DNA from: Chitinophaga rupis
GTDB taxonomy: Bacteria; Bacteroidota; Bacteroidia; Chitinophagales; Chitinophagaceae
Direction: 5' to 3'
Length of the DNA stretch: 64,000 nt
Assembly (NCBI RefSeq): GCF_900109685.1
Contig: NZ_FOBB01000009.1
Coordinates: 186,001 to 250,000 of the forward strand
The notes under the pieces were generated by a model, which saw only the letters and a program-made list of their open reading frames with translations, ran no database searches and was not told the DNA's origin. This document shows positions 53,906 through 62,379 of this stretch, piece after piece. Each line of letters opens with the position of its first letter. Position 1 is the stretch's first letter. The position numbers and the translations under genes were made by a program.

Positions 53906-56521
53906 ATGAACCTCAACAATTTTACCATCAAATCCCAGGAAACGCTGCAACATGCGCAGCAGCTGGCCTTTAACAGCCAGCAGCAGGCCATTGAAACAGG
54001 CCACTTGTTAAAAGCGCTGGTAGATGATGAAGATAACTCCATCGCGTATTTACTCAAGAAAAATGATGTAAATACCGGTTTTATCTCCGGTAAGCTGGAT
54101 GAGCAATTGAAGAAATATCCCAGGGTATCCGGTGCAGAACCGGCCCAAACCCTGAGCCGCGACGCTAACAGTGCCTTACTGCGCGCCGGCAGCAGCATCA
54201 AAGAGTTTAAAGACGAATTTGTAAGTGTAGAACACCTGCTGCTTGGATTACTGGGCGGCAACGATGATACTGCCAAATTGCTGAAAGATGCCGGTTTAAC
54301 GGAAAAGGGCCTGAAGGCCGCTGTAAAAGATCTGCGTAAAGGTAATACGGTTAATTCCCAGACAGCCGATGCGCAGTACAATTCCCTGCAGAAATACGCC
54401 AAGAACCTGAATGAGCTTGCCAGCGCCGGTAAGCTGGATCCTGTAATAGGCCGGGATGAAGAGATCCGGAGAACGCTCCACATCCTTTCCCGCCGTTCCA
54501 AGAACAACCCTATACTGGTAGGTGAGCCGGGTGTTGGTAAAACAGCCATCGTAGAAGGACTGGCGCACCGTATCATTAACGGCGATGTGCCGGATAACCT
54601 GCGCTCCAAAACCATCTTTGCCCTGGATATGGGTGCATTGATGGCAGGCGCTAAATACCGCGGTGAGTTTGAAGAAAGGCTGAAATCTGTAGTAAAGGAA
54701 GTAACAGAAAGCGAAGGACAGATCATCCTGTTCATAGATGAGATACACACCCTGATCGGTGCAGGTGCTATGGAAGGCGCTATGGATGCGGCCAACATCT
54801 TAAAGCCTGCCCTGGCGCGCGGCGAGCTGCGGGCCATTGGCGCCACCACGCTGAATGAGTATCAGAAATATTTTGAAAAAGATAAAGCCCTGGAACGCCG
54901 CTTCCAGCGCGTAATGGTAGATGAGCCCAGCGCAGAAGACGCCATCTCTATACTGAGAGGGCTGAAAGAACGCTATGAAAGCCATCACCATGTAAGGATA
55001 AAGGATGAAGCCATTATTGCGGCAGTAGAATTATCACAACGTTATATTACCGACCGCTTTTTACCAGACAAGGCCATTGACCTCATAGATGAAAGCGCAG
55101 CCAAGCTGCGGCTTGAAATGAACTCCATGCCGGAAGAGCTGGATGAACTGGAGAGAAGGATCCGGCAGCTGGAAATTGAACGCGAGGCCATTAAACGTGA
55201 AAATGATGAAGAAAAGCTGTCGGAGTTAAATGCCGAAATAGCCCGCCTGAGCGAAGAAAGGAACACCTTTAAAGCTAAATGGCAGGAGGAAAAAGAAGTA
55301 GTGGACAGGATACAGAATGCGAAAGCTGCAATTGAAGATCTGAAACAGGAAGCCGAACAGGCGGAAAGGAACGGTGAATATGGTAAAGTAGCAGAGATCC
55401 GCTACGGCAAGGTAAAAGAACAGGAGCAGCTGGTTGCAAAGTACACAGCGGAGCTGAATGAATTGTCTGACAACCACAAACGCTTGTTGAAAGAGGAAGT
55501 GGACGCGGAAGATATAGCCGAAAATGTAGCCAAAGCTACCGGCATACCGGTAACGCGCATGATGCAGAGTGAGCGGGATAAGTTGTTAAGACTGGAAGAT
55601 GAATTACACAAACGGGTGGTAGGACAGGAAGAAGCCATTATTGCAGTGGCAGACGCCATCCGCCGAAGCCGTGCCGGATTACAGGATCCTAAAAGGCCGA
55701 TCGGCTCCTTTATTTTCCTGGGTACTACCGGTGTAGGTAAAACGGAGTTAGCGAAAGCGCTGGCAGATTACCTGTTTGATGATGAGAGCATGATGACGCG
55801 GATAGATATGAGTGAGTACCAGGAGAAACATGCCGTAAGCAGGTTAGTAGGTGCGCCCCCGGGATATGTCGGGTATGAAGAAGGCGGACAGCTTACAGAA
55901 GCCGTAAGACGTAAACCTTACTCCGTGGTGTTGCTGGACGAAATTGAGAAAGCACACCCTGACACTTTCAACATCCTGTTACAGGTACTGGACGATGGCC
56001 GTTTAACAGACAACAAGGGCCGTGTGGTGAACTTTAAGAACACCATCATCATTATGACCAGCAACATGGGTAGCCACATTATCCAGGAGAATTTTGAGAA
56101 GATCAATGAAAAGAACCGTGAAGAAGTAGTGGATGCTACCCGTGAGGAAGTAATGACCCTGCTGAAACAAACCATTCGTCCGGAGTTCCTGAACAGGGTG
56201 GATGAAGTGATCATGTTCCAGCCGCTGATGCGGGAAGAGATCAAAGGTATCATCACCATACAGCTGCAGCAGCTGAAAGAGCTGATGGCCAGAAACGGCA
56301 TGATACTTGATTTATCTGATTACGCTTTGGATTACCTGTCTGTACAGGGTTATGATCCGCAGTTCGGCGCACGCCCGCTGAAACGCCTGATCCAGAAAGA
56401 GATTGTGAACCTGTTAAGCAAGAAGATCCTATCAGGTGAGATTGATAAGAGCAAGCCGGTACTGGTAGATGTGTTTGATGGTGTAGTAGTGATCAGGAAC
56501 AACGGTAACGGGCAACATTAA
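53906..56521 (+). CDS. clpB: ATP-dependent chaperone ClpB
   Basis: 871 aa from the ATG at 53906, preceded by a rare clear SD (AAAGGAGA, 12 bp upstream); the longer frame has no ClpB homology. The N-domain (residues 1-150) is followed by AAA-1 with Walker A GEPGVGKTA and Walker B FIDEIHTL, the middle coiled-coil M-domain (about 400-520) and AAA-2 with GTTGVGKTE and VVLLDEIEKAHPD, ending in the C-terminal small domain. It unfolds aggregated proteins with DnaK, using ATP. It is probably heat inducible. An intrinsic terminator follows. Confidence 0.96.
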   Translation: MNLNNFTIKSQETLQHAQQLAFNSQQQAIETGHLLKALVDDEDNSIAYLLKKNDVNTGFISGKLDEQLKKYPRVSGAEPAQTLSRDANSALLRAGSSIKEFKDEFVSVEHLLLGLLGGNDDTAKLLKDAGLTEKGLKAAVKDLRKGNTVNSQTADAQYNSLQKYAKNLNELASAGKLDPVIGRDEEIRRTLHILSRRSKNNPILVGEPGVGKTAIVEGLAHRIINGDVPDNLRSKTIFALDMGALMAGAKYRGEFEERLKSVVKEVTESEGQIILFIDEIHTLIGAGAMEGAMDAANILKPALARGELRAIGATTLNEYQKYFEKDKALERRFQRVMVDEPSAEDAISILRGLKERYESHHHVRIKDEAIIAAVELSQRYITDRFLPDKAIDLIDESAAKLRLEMNSMPEELDELERRIRQLEIEREAIKRENDEEKLSELNAEIARLSEERNTFKAKWQEEKEVVDRIQNAKAAIEDLKQEAEQAERNGEYGKVAEIRYGKVKEQEQLVAKYTAELNELSDNHKRLLKEEVDAEDIAENVAKATGIPVTRMMQSERDKLLRLEDELHKRVVGQEEAIIAVADAIRRSRAGLQDPKRPIGSFIFLGTTGVGKTELAKALADYLFDDESMMTRIDMSEYQEKHAVSRLVGAPPGYVGYEEGGQLTEAVRRKPYSVVLLDEIEKAHPDTFNILLQVLDDGRLTDNKGRVVNFKNTIIIMTSNMGSHIIQENFEKINEKNREEVVDATREEVMTLLKQTIRPEFLNRVDEVIMFQPLMREEIKGIITIQLQQLKELMARNGMILDLSDYALDYLSVQGYDPQFGARPLKRLIQKEIVNLLSKKILSGEIDKSKPVLVDVFDGVVVIRNNGNGQH

Positions 56522-56563
56522 ACGAGCATTGACAAAATATAACGATATACAGTTACAAGGAAA

Positions 56564-56593
56564 TACCCGGACGATTCTTCGCCCGGGTTTTTT
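56564..56593 (+). terminator. Intrinsic terminator of clpB
   Basis: ACCCGGACG faces CGCCCGGGT with one internal mismatch, followed by TTTTTT. Confidence 0.75.
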
Positions 56594-56596
56594 ATT

Positions 56597-56604
56597 TACA
56601 TTTG
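56597..56604 (+). promoter_or_regulatory. -7 box of the deaminase gene
   Basis: TACATTTG is an exact TAnnTTTG box placed 17 bp before the ATG at 56622 and directly after the clpB terminator. Confidence 0.55.
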
Positions 56605-56621
56605 GTATAAACACTCATTTT

Positions 56622-57101
56622 ATGATAGGCGAAAGAGAGCGAAGTTTTATGCAAATAGCGGTGGAGCTATCCCGCAAGGGAATGGAAACCGGTGACGGAG
56701 GCCCCTTTGGCGCTATTGTGGTAAGAGGGGAGGAGATCATAGGCAAAGGCTGGAACCAGGTGCTGCTAACCAACGATCCTACCGCGCATGCTGAAGTAGT
56801 GGCCATACGCGATGCCTGTAAGCAGCTGAACACTTTCCAGCTGCACGACTGTGAGATCTATACCTCCTGTGAGCCATGTCCCATGTGCCTGGGTGCCATT
56901 TACTGGGCCCGTCCGCAAAGAGTATACTTTGCCAATACCAAGGAAGATGCTGCTGCCATTGACTTTGACGATTCCTTTATTTACCATGAAATAGAAGTAC
57001 ACCATAGCGGCAAGAAGATACCGTTCATTGCTTTCCCGGATGCCGCTGCTTTACAGGTGTTTAAGGATTGGAAGGCGAAGGGGGATAAAACGTTATATTG
57101 A
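56622..57101 (+). CDS. Guanine deaminase-like nucleoside deaminase
   Basis: 159 aa from the ATG at 56622, the length of the B. subtilis-type guanine deaminase. The CDA fold has the zinc ligands in TAHAEVVAIR (His, Glu) and EPCPMCLGAIYWA (two Cys), with GGPFGAIVV before and FDDSFIYHEIEV after. The extended N-terminal form would start in the clpB terminator and is rejected. Guanine to xanthine is the best guess; the related tRNA adenosine deaminase TadA is usually shorter and has a different C-terminus. It converges with the anti-sigma gene 8 bp away. Confidence 0.85.
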   Translation: MIGERERSFMQIAVELSRKGMETGDGGPFGAIVVRGEEIIGKGWNQVLLTNDPTAHAEVVAIRDACKQLNTFQLHDCEIYTSCEPCPMCLGAIYWARPQRVYFANTKEDAAAIDFDDSFIYHEIEVHHSGKKIPFIAFPDAAALQVFKDWKAKGDKTLY

Positions 57102-57109
57102 TGTATACA

Positions 57110-57484
57110 TTATTTCAACATAAAGTGCATCATCCAGAAAGCTGCCAGCACCAGAAATAGAACAGCCATTACGATCAGTACAAGCTGAATATAATAATCC
57201 ACCGGATAATCCGCTGCTCTTCTGCGGTGGTTTTTCTTACGCAGCTTACGCAGCAGCTGCCACTTCATCTGCCTCACCATTACGGGTAAACGCTCTTTCT
57301 GGGGAATGGCAGCCAGCCCTTCCAGCGCATCGCTGCAAAGCTCACAATCCGCTACATGTTTTTCCACTTCGTGCTGCTCGGCTGCACTTAGCTTACCCTG
57401 CACATAGTTCAGCAGCTGCTGTTGTGCAGGACATTGCCCGGTTACTACAAATATGTCATTTAGATCCTCTTTCACAGTATGCAA
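57110..57484 (-). CDS. Zinc-finger anti-sigma factor
   Basis: 124 aa. The ZAS zinc motif reads CPAQQQ...HVADCELC (Cys, then Hx3Cx2C near residues 43-50). A basic linker (KKNHRRRAADYP) and one TM helix (IQLVLIVMAVLFLVLAAFWMM) follow, with only a few residues outside. Such proteins hold an ECF sigma factor at the membrane and free it on a signal. Its stop is 8 bp from the convergent deaminase gene, and its start is 2 bp from the sigma gene stop, so they are partners. The extracytoplasmic part is too short to sense much; another protein may signal to it. Confidence 0.85.
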   Translation of the reverse strand: MHTVKEDLNDIFVVTGQCPAQQQLLNYVQGKLSAAEQHEVEKHVADCELCSDALEGLAAIPQKERLPVMVRQMKWQLLRKLRKKNHRRRAADYPVDYYIQLVLIVMAVLFLVLAAFWMMHFMLK

Positions 57485-57486
57485 TA

Positions 57487-58056
57487 TTAACGTTTATGGC
57501 TGGGTTGTTTTTCTATTAATTGTTTCAGGTTCCGTTTCCCGTTCTGGATATAACTTTTTACCTGCAGCAGGGTATAACCTGTTTGTCCGCTGATCTGCTG
57601 GTACGATAGCTTGTCCAGGTAGAAAAGCCGTACACAGGTGCGTTGTTCCGTATTCAGCTGTTCCAGGGCATGCTCCATATTTTCCAGCAGCTGGTCTTTT
57701 TCTCTGAACGTGCTGGTATCTTCCAGCGCCGCGGTGCCGGGCATATGTTTTTCCATGATCTCTTCCTGGTGGCGTGTATATTTTTTACGCAGCTGCATCA
57801 GGCAGTGGTTTTTGGCTACCTGGTATATCCAGGCGCGGAAGTACTGGATCTCATGACGGTTCACATCAGATAACACTTTCAGGAACACCTGCTGCACGCT
57901 GTCGCGGGCATCTTCTTCGTTCTTCAGGTACTTCATGCACATACCCAGCAGCAACAGGGCATAACGGTCAAACAGCTGGCCTATATGGGTGCTGTTACCA
58001 TCTGCTTTGTAGCGTTGTAGCAATTCTTCGTCCGTTGGTAGCAGGTTATTAATCAC
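57487..58056 (-). CDS. ECF-type RNA polymerase sigma factor
   Basis: 189 aa, the group-IV (ECF) sigma size. Region 2 is seen as GQLFDRYALLLLGMCMKYLKNEEDARDSVQQVFLKV, and region 4 as LNTEQRTCVRLFYLDKLSYQQISGQTGYTLLQVKSYIQNGKRNLKQL, a helix-turn-helix that reads the -35 box. It forms a pair with the zinc anti-sigma downstream, and lies after a second sigma/anti-sigma pair on the same strand. Regulon unknown; the sigma box in its own promoter was not identified. Confidence 0.9.
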   Translation of the reverse strand: MINNLLPTDEELLQRYKADGNSTHIGQLFDRYALLLLGMCMKYLKNEEDARDSVQQVFLKVLSDVNRHEIQYFRAWIYQVAKNHCLMQLRKKYTRHQEEIMEKHMPGTAALEDTSTFREKDQLLENMEHALEQLNTEQRTCVRLFYLDKLSYQQISGQTGYTLLQVKSYIQNGKRNLKQLIEKQPSHKR

Positions 58057-58154
58057 AGGGTAAAGATAGATGCTTCATCTATATGATGCATAGCACGAAA
58101 GTTTCCATAAATGAAGCAGCTGTGCGGTATGCAATGCGCAAATACGCAGGTGTA

Positions 58155-58199
58155 ATGCGGGGATTGGCGCAAATGATCAGTCATTTGCACATCAGCACA
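58155..58199. repeat. GCAAATGA hairpin and GCACATCA words before the anti-sigma stop
   Basis: GCAAATGA (58169-58176) and TCATTTGC (58181-58188) form a perfect hairpin around TCAG, followed by ACATCAGCACATTACAT ending at the anti-sigma stop. The words recur at 12333-12392 and 26416-26447. Confidence 0.5.
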
Positions 58200-59300
58200 T
58201 TACATATTGTCCAGTGCCTGCTGTGCGGCCTGCTTCATGGTGCCGTCCATGCGTACTACTTCCTTGAACATACGCTTGGCTTTGCCCATCTGGCCTTTGC
58301 TGCGGTAACATACGGCCATCTGGTAACGGGCCATTTCGCTAACACGGCTGTTGCTGGTACCGGAAAGATGTTTGTAGCGGGAGATGGCTTCATCGAGGTC
58401 GCCATGCTGCTGGTATACCATAGCAGCTTTATACAGGTACTCGTCTGTATCTACTTTACCGGAAGTGGCCGGTGCGGCGTTGGCGCCTGTTTTGGGTTTG
58501 TTATCGTTATCAGTTTTTTTCTCGTTCTCTTTTTCTTTATTCTTTGCGATCTGTGCTGCGGGGGTGTCTTTGGCAGCAGGCTTAGCGGCGGTTTCAGGGT
58601 TATCCTTTGGTTTATCTGCCGCCTTCTTTGAACTATCCGGTGGTTTGGGTGCTGCAACGGGCGGCTTTTTAGCGGCGCTGTCCACTACCGGTTTTTTAAC
58701 CACAGGGGCTGCTTTTACAGTATCCTTTTTCACGGCAGGTACTACCGGGGGCGGTGTGCCCGGGTTAGTGGCGGCGGCTAGTGCAGGAGGCTTGTGCGAT
58801 AACTGCAGCTGTGTACTATCCACCGGTACGGCGGCAGGTGCCGGGGCCGGGCTGGCTACACTTGCCGCTACTACGGGTACGGCTGTACGTGCTGCAGCAG
58901 GTTTACGGCCACTATATTGGCTGATGCCGAACAGCAGGGCGCCGCCACCTACTACAAAGGCTGCCAGCCAGAAATAAATGAGCATACTTTCCCGCTGTTT
59001 TACCTTACGGGCGTAATGCTCCATTTTATGTACCTGTGATACGGGTTTAATACTATCGCGTATGTATTGCTGAATGCCGGTGGAAAGGCTGGGATATTGT
59101 TCCATCAGGCCTTCCTGTTGCAGGGCCAGCAAGGCTTCTGCGCATAAATCGCAGTCTACCAGGTGCTGCTCTACCAGGTGTTTTTCCACATCGGTGAGGC
59201 GGCCTTCCAGGTAGCGTGGCAGCTGGTCTTTATTCAGGCAACGGATACCTGCAAAGATCTTCAACAACTTTTCGTTTTCGTTATGGATGTTATTTGGCAT
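58200..59300 (-). CDS. Anti-sigma factor with TPR-like C-terminus
   Basis: 366 aa. The N-terminal ZAS zinc finger reads CLNKDQLPRYLEG...HLVDCDLC. A TM helix (MLIYFWLAAFVVGGGALLFGIS, near residue 115) follows. Residues about 135-290 are a low-complexity Pro/Ala/Lys linker (KKDTVKAAPVVKKPVV, KPAAKDTPAAQ) that probably spans the periplasm. The C-terminal 80 residues form TPR-like helices (LYKAAMVYQQHGDLDEAISRYKHL; AVCYRSKGQMGKAKRMFKEVV). It is the partner of the sigma gene 3 bp downstream of it on the map. The TPR part may sense or dock a periplasmic signal. Confidence 0.85.
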   Translation of the reverse strand: MPNNIHNENEKLLKIFAGIRCLNKDQLPRYLEGRLTDVEKHLVEQHLVDCDLCAEALLALQQEGLMEQYPSLSTGIQQYIRDSIKPVSQVHKMEHYARKVKQRESMLIYFWLAAFVVGGGALLFGISQYSGRKPAAARTAVPVVAASVASPAPAPAAVPVDSTQLQLSHKPPALAAATNPGTPPPVVPAVKKDTVKAAPVVKKPVVDSAAKKPPVAAPKPPDSSKKAADKPKDNPETAAKPAAKDTPAAQIAKNKEKENEKKTDNDNKPKTGANAAPATSGKVDTDEYLYKAAMVYQQHGDLDEAISRYKHLSGTSNSRVSEMARYQMAVCYRSKGQMGKAKRMFKEVVRMDGTMKQAAQQALDNM

Positions 59301-59303
59301 GGG

Positions 59304-59864
59304 CTAATTCGTCAATTGCGTGGCTAGTCTGCTCTTAGCTTTCTTCAGTTGGTTACGGATCTTATCAACGGTTGTCCCTTTTTGAGCAGCCAGGTCGGCA
59401 AAGGTTTTATTTTCCAGGTAAAATTGTTCCATTAAGTAACGGTCATCGTTGCCCAGTTTGGCTATTGCCGTTTTTACCTGGGCTATCAACGCCTGTTTCT
59501 CTATTGTATTGTTAGCGGCTTTTTCCACTCTGTTCTCTGTGTGTAGCCGGTCTCTCGATTCCCTGGATGGGTAGTAGGGGACTTGCTTTTCAGGTTGGGC
59601 AAAGTACGTTTTAATGGTTTGATGTACCCATTCATTGGCCTTTTGAATAGACTGGACCTTAAGGCCGTTGCTGAGGCGCTGCAGCAGTTGGGGGAAAACG
59701 GTTTGGGCGCCTGTGCCGGGGTTTTTCTTCAGGTAAGGTAAACAAACAGCTACCATCAGATGGCTATATCTTTCCAGCAATACGCCTTCGGCTTCCCGGT
59801 CCTTTAATTTGCGGGCCCGGGAAATCAATTCTCTGTCGGATAAGTTGCTTAATTGCTGGTACAT
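59304..59864 (-). CDS. ECF-like sigma factor
   Basis: 186 aa. Region 4 is clear (LGNDDRYLMEQFYLENKTFADLAAQKGTTVDKIRNQLKKAKSRLATQL), and the N-terminal helices (LISRARKLKDREAEGVLLERYSHLMVAVCLPYLKK) match region 2, although the core region is divergent and shorter than in the neighbouring sigma. It is followed by its anti-sigma after 3 bp, forming a second pair. Two pairs in a row suggest either duplicated stress modules or a cascade. Confidence 0.8.
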   Translation of the reverse strand: MYQQLSNLSDRELISRARKLKDREAEGVLLERYSHLMVAVCLPYLKKNPGTGAQTVFPQLLQRLSNGLKVQSIQKANEWVHQTIKTYFAQPEKQVPYYPSRESRDRLHTENRVEKAANNTIEKQALIAQVKTAIAKLGNDDRYLMEQFYLENKTFADLAAQKGTTVDKIRNQLKKAKSRLATQLTN

Positions 59865-59909
59865 TGTGTTATTCTATATATTTACGTATGAATGCCAAAA
59901 TGGTTCATT

Positions 59910-59917
59910 TATTTTTG
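59910..59917 (+). promoter_or_regulatory. -7 box upstream of the NlpC/P60 gene
   Basis: TATTTTTG matches TAnnTTTG 52 bp before the start at 59970. No clear TTTG partner box was found. Confidence 0.4.
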
Positions 59918-59969
59918 TACTATTCTCGTCACACTTTAAAGATACGAACATAGTATTAATACAATTAAT

Positions 59970-60752
59970 ATGCCACACGCCATTATTGTAGTACCGGTAA
60001 CACCTCTGCGGGCAGAGCCAGCCCATAAAAGTGAAATGGTATCCCAGGGTCTCTGGGGAGAATGTGTAACCTTATTGGAAACCGGTGCCGACGGATGGGT
60101 AAAAGTGAAAAACCAGTACGACGGGTACGAAGGCTGGAGCACTTCCACTCATTTTGAAACGATTGATCAGCAACTGTTTGATGCCCCCTACACTCATTAT
60201 GCTCCTCACTGGGTAACGCCGGTAACCCTCAACGGCTGGCCCATGTACATTCCTTACGGCTGTTTGCTGAAAGCGCCTGCTGGTAATAGCAAACGAACAG
60301 TTTGGGGAAAGGCAGAGGTACAGTTTGAGGAAATCCAACCTATTCAGCAGGAAGGTCAGCCGCAGCCGGAAAACATTATGCGCATAGCATCCCGGTATCT
60401 GAACAGCGGTTATTTATGGGGCGGCCGTTCCGTATTTGGGATTGACTGTTCCGGTTTTACCCAGTCCGTTTTCAAGCTGTTAAACATACCCCTGCAACGC
60501 GATGCCTATCAGCAGGCCACACAAGGTACTACGGTAGATTTTCTGCAGGAAGCGCGCACCGGCGACCTGGCTTTCTTTGACAATGCAGAGGGCCGTATCA
60601 CCCATGTAGGCATTCTGCTGAATGATCATGAGATCATTCATTCATCCGGGAAAGTACGTATAGATCCGATCGACAACCAGGGCATTATCCATGCTGAAAG
60701 CGGCTTGCGTACGCATAAGCTGAGGATAATTAAAAGGGTCCATGGTCAATAG
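59970..60752 (+). CDS. NlpC/P60 endopeptidase (YkfC/DPP-VI-like) with SH3 domains
   Basis: 260 aa. Residues 1-60 are an SH3b domain (VTPLRAEPAHKSEMVSQGLWGE, GWVKV), and a second SH3-like part follows. The C-terminal catalytic domain has the Cys in GIDCSGFTQS (near residue 155), the His in ITHVGILLND and the third polar residue at IIHSSG. This matches gamma-D-glutamyl-diamino-acid endopeptidases that cut cell-wall peptides. There is no signal peptide, so it probably recycles imported muropeptides in the cytoplasm. The last codons (RVHGQ) lie within a GGTCCATGG-type array. Confidence 0.88.
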   Translation: MPHAIIVVPVTPLRAEPAHKSEMVSQGLWGECVTLLETGADGWVKVKNQYDGYEGWSTSTHFETIDQQLFDAPYTHYAPHWVTPVTLNGWPMYIPYGCLLKAPAGNSKRTVWGKAEVQFEEIQPIQQEGQPQPENIMRIASRYLNSGYLWGGRSVFGIDCSGFTQSVFKLLNIPLQRDAYQQATQGTTVDFLQEARTGDLAFFDNAEGRITHVGILLNDHEIIHSSGKVRIDPIDNQGIIHAESGLRTHKLRIIKRVHGQ

Positions 60753-60878
60753 TCGATAGTCCATTGCATTTAACGTTTGAAAAGGTTGTACGGGGTAACG
60801 CAGCATTCTCCTGCCTGATCTCGTACTGCTTCTTACCCTGATAAAGGCCATGGACTATGGACCATCGACCATGGTCTG
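60737..60878. repeat. GGTCCATAGTCCAT inverted element 3
   Basis: Left arm 60737-60767 (CCATGGTCAATAGTCGATAG, then TCCATTGC) faces right arm 60847-60878; about 24 of 28 positions pair. The left arm contains the NlpC stop codon and the right arm ends just before the ppa stop. It separates convergent genes. Confidence 0.78.
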
Positions 60879-60881
60879 ATA

Positions 60882-61421
60882 CTATCTATTCGTGAACATT
60901 TTCTCGTAAGCAACAATGCTTTCGTTAATGATCTTTTCAGCTACCTGTTTGTTCTGGAACTCTTCCACCTTTACAGTCTTGTTTTCCAGCTTTTTGTATT
61001 CTTCAAAGAAATGACGCATTTCAGCAATGAAGTGGGGCGGCAGTTCTGTAATATCGTTGATATGGTTTACGCTCATATCATTGGCTGCAACGGCAATAAT
61101 CTTGTCATCGGCCTCGCCGCTGTCAATCATCTGCATTACGCCTATTACCCTGGCATCCATAATACACAGGGGCACTACATCTACCTGGGAAAGGATCAGG
61201 ATATCCAGCGGATCATGGTCATCGCAATAGGTGCGGGGTATAAAGCCGTAATTGGCGGGGTAGTATACAGATGAATACAGTACCCTGTCCAGCTTTAGCA
61301 GCCCGCTTTCCTTATCCAGCTCGTATTTAGCGCGGCAGCCTTTAGGTATTTCAATGATCGCATTTACAATATGCGGTGCTTCGGCCCCGGGATTAACGCT
61401 GTGCCATGGATTCGTTGTCAT
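60882..61421 (-). CDS. ppa: Inorganic pyrophosphatase
   Basis: 179 aa, the family I soluble form. The catalytic block DDHDPLDILIL (near residue 69) and the KYELDKESG, YPANYGFIPRT and later Asp/Lys positions (DADD-like GEADDKIIAV) match. It splits pyrophosphate to two phosphates with magnesium in the cytoplasm, pulling forward DNA, RNA and protein synthesis. It is monocistronic and convergent with the NlpC gene. Confidence 0.95.
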   Translation of the reverse strand: MTTNPWHSVNPGAEAPHIVNAIIEIPKGCRAKYELDKESGLLKLDRVLYSSVYYPANYGFIPRTYCDDHDPLDILILSQVDVVPLCIMDARVIGVMQMIDSGEADDKIIAVAANDMSVNHINDITELPPHFIAEMRHFFEEYKKLENKTVKVEEFQNKQVAEKIINESIVAYEKMFTNR

Positions 61422-61738
61422 AATAATCTGCTTGCTTTTTATGGTTACTACTCTAAAATAAATGCTTAAAGCTGAATGCTTAATGCTGAACGCTAATGCC
61501 GCGTTATAGCACCATGCACAGGCATATGCTCATTTTCACTGTTAACCGGCTCTGAAAGGTGAACTGTAATGGATGGGGCAGTGCCTTAAGGCCGCACGGT
61601 TTACGCGCCGCAAAAATAAAGCGTCGGATCCCATATTCCAAATTCCGGGCTAAAATAGCGTAAGTGACTGATAACGGGTATTGTTATACTATGGCTGGTG
61701 GCCATTGATCAGGTAGCAGGGCGGCCTGTGGATGGAAA
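61422..61738. other. 317-bp gap with an AACGCTGAATGC array
   Basis: Positions 61461-61507 hold AATGCTTAAAGC-, TGAATGC- and TGAACGC-type words just upstream of ppa. The rest shows no gene, hairpin with T-run, or known RNA. Confidence 0.5.
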
Positions 61739-62203
61739 TTACTTTACCGGTACAGGAGGCATCAGGGTATCGGGCTGCATAATGTTGCTGGAATCAAAGG
61801 TAGCAGGCGGTATGTAGTTCGGGATAATGCTCTCAAAGGTGAGGGAGATCTTCCACTGGCCATGCTCTTTGATGAGCTGTAACATTTCCTTTTGTTTGGA
61901 GGAGGAGTTAAGCACGGTAACGGTGGCTTTATCGCCGTTTTCCTTGCTGTCGATCACCTCTATGCGGGCATTTTTGATCTTTTCGCGCTCTGTTTCATTG
62001 CGGCGGGCGTCAAAGAAGGAGTAGAGCTGAATTACCTGTTGCGACTCTTTGGTGGCGTAATCCCTGGCTTGTTCAAAGTTGGATTCCTGGATGGCATGCA
62101 TAAATTCAAGCGCCACCTCCTGTGGTGAAGCCCGTTTTTTACAACCGCTCAGCAAGTATCCTGTTATTAACAGCAGGGTAAGAATTCGCAAAAATTTGGT
62201 CAT
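61739..62203 (-). CDS. DUF4878-like lipoprotein
   Basis: 154 aa with a clear lipoprotein signal (LTLLLITGYLLSGCKK). The mature part has the DUF4878/NTF2-like pattern: SPQEVALEFMHAIQESNFEQARDYATKES, then VTVLNSSSKQKEMLQLIKEHGQWKISLTFE. Such proteins form a small alpha/beta cone and may bind a ligand in the periplasm or outer-membrane inner leaflet. No function is known. It sits between ppa and phoH with no shared operon signal. Confidence 0.75.
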   Translation of the reverse strand: MTKFLRILTLLLITGYLLSGCKKRASPQEVALEFMHAIQESNFEQARDYATKESQQVIQLYSFFDARRNETEREKIKNARIEVIDSKENGDKATVTVLNSSSKQKEMLQLIKEHGQWKISLTFESIIPNYIPPATFDSSNIMQPDTLMPPVPVK

Positions 62204-62379
62204 GCAGTTGCTAAATTAAAAATAACATTGGCAAAAATAGGGGGAAAGTCTAAATCTACAAAGAAAGCTATACGTTCACACGTATCAACTGCAAACCATA
62301 CGCAGGCGTCCCCGTTATTCAGGCGTTGAACTTACTATAAACGCTGTTAAGGAAGTGTTAATTGTGCGCGTTCCGCGCA

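Noticed and set aside
58384..58977. Long plus-strand frame opposite the anti-sigma linker
   Set aside because: It is the mirror of the Pro/Ala/Lys low-complexity region and has no independent motif.
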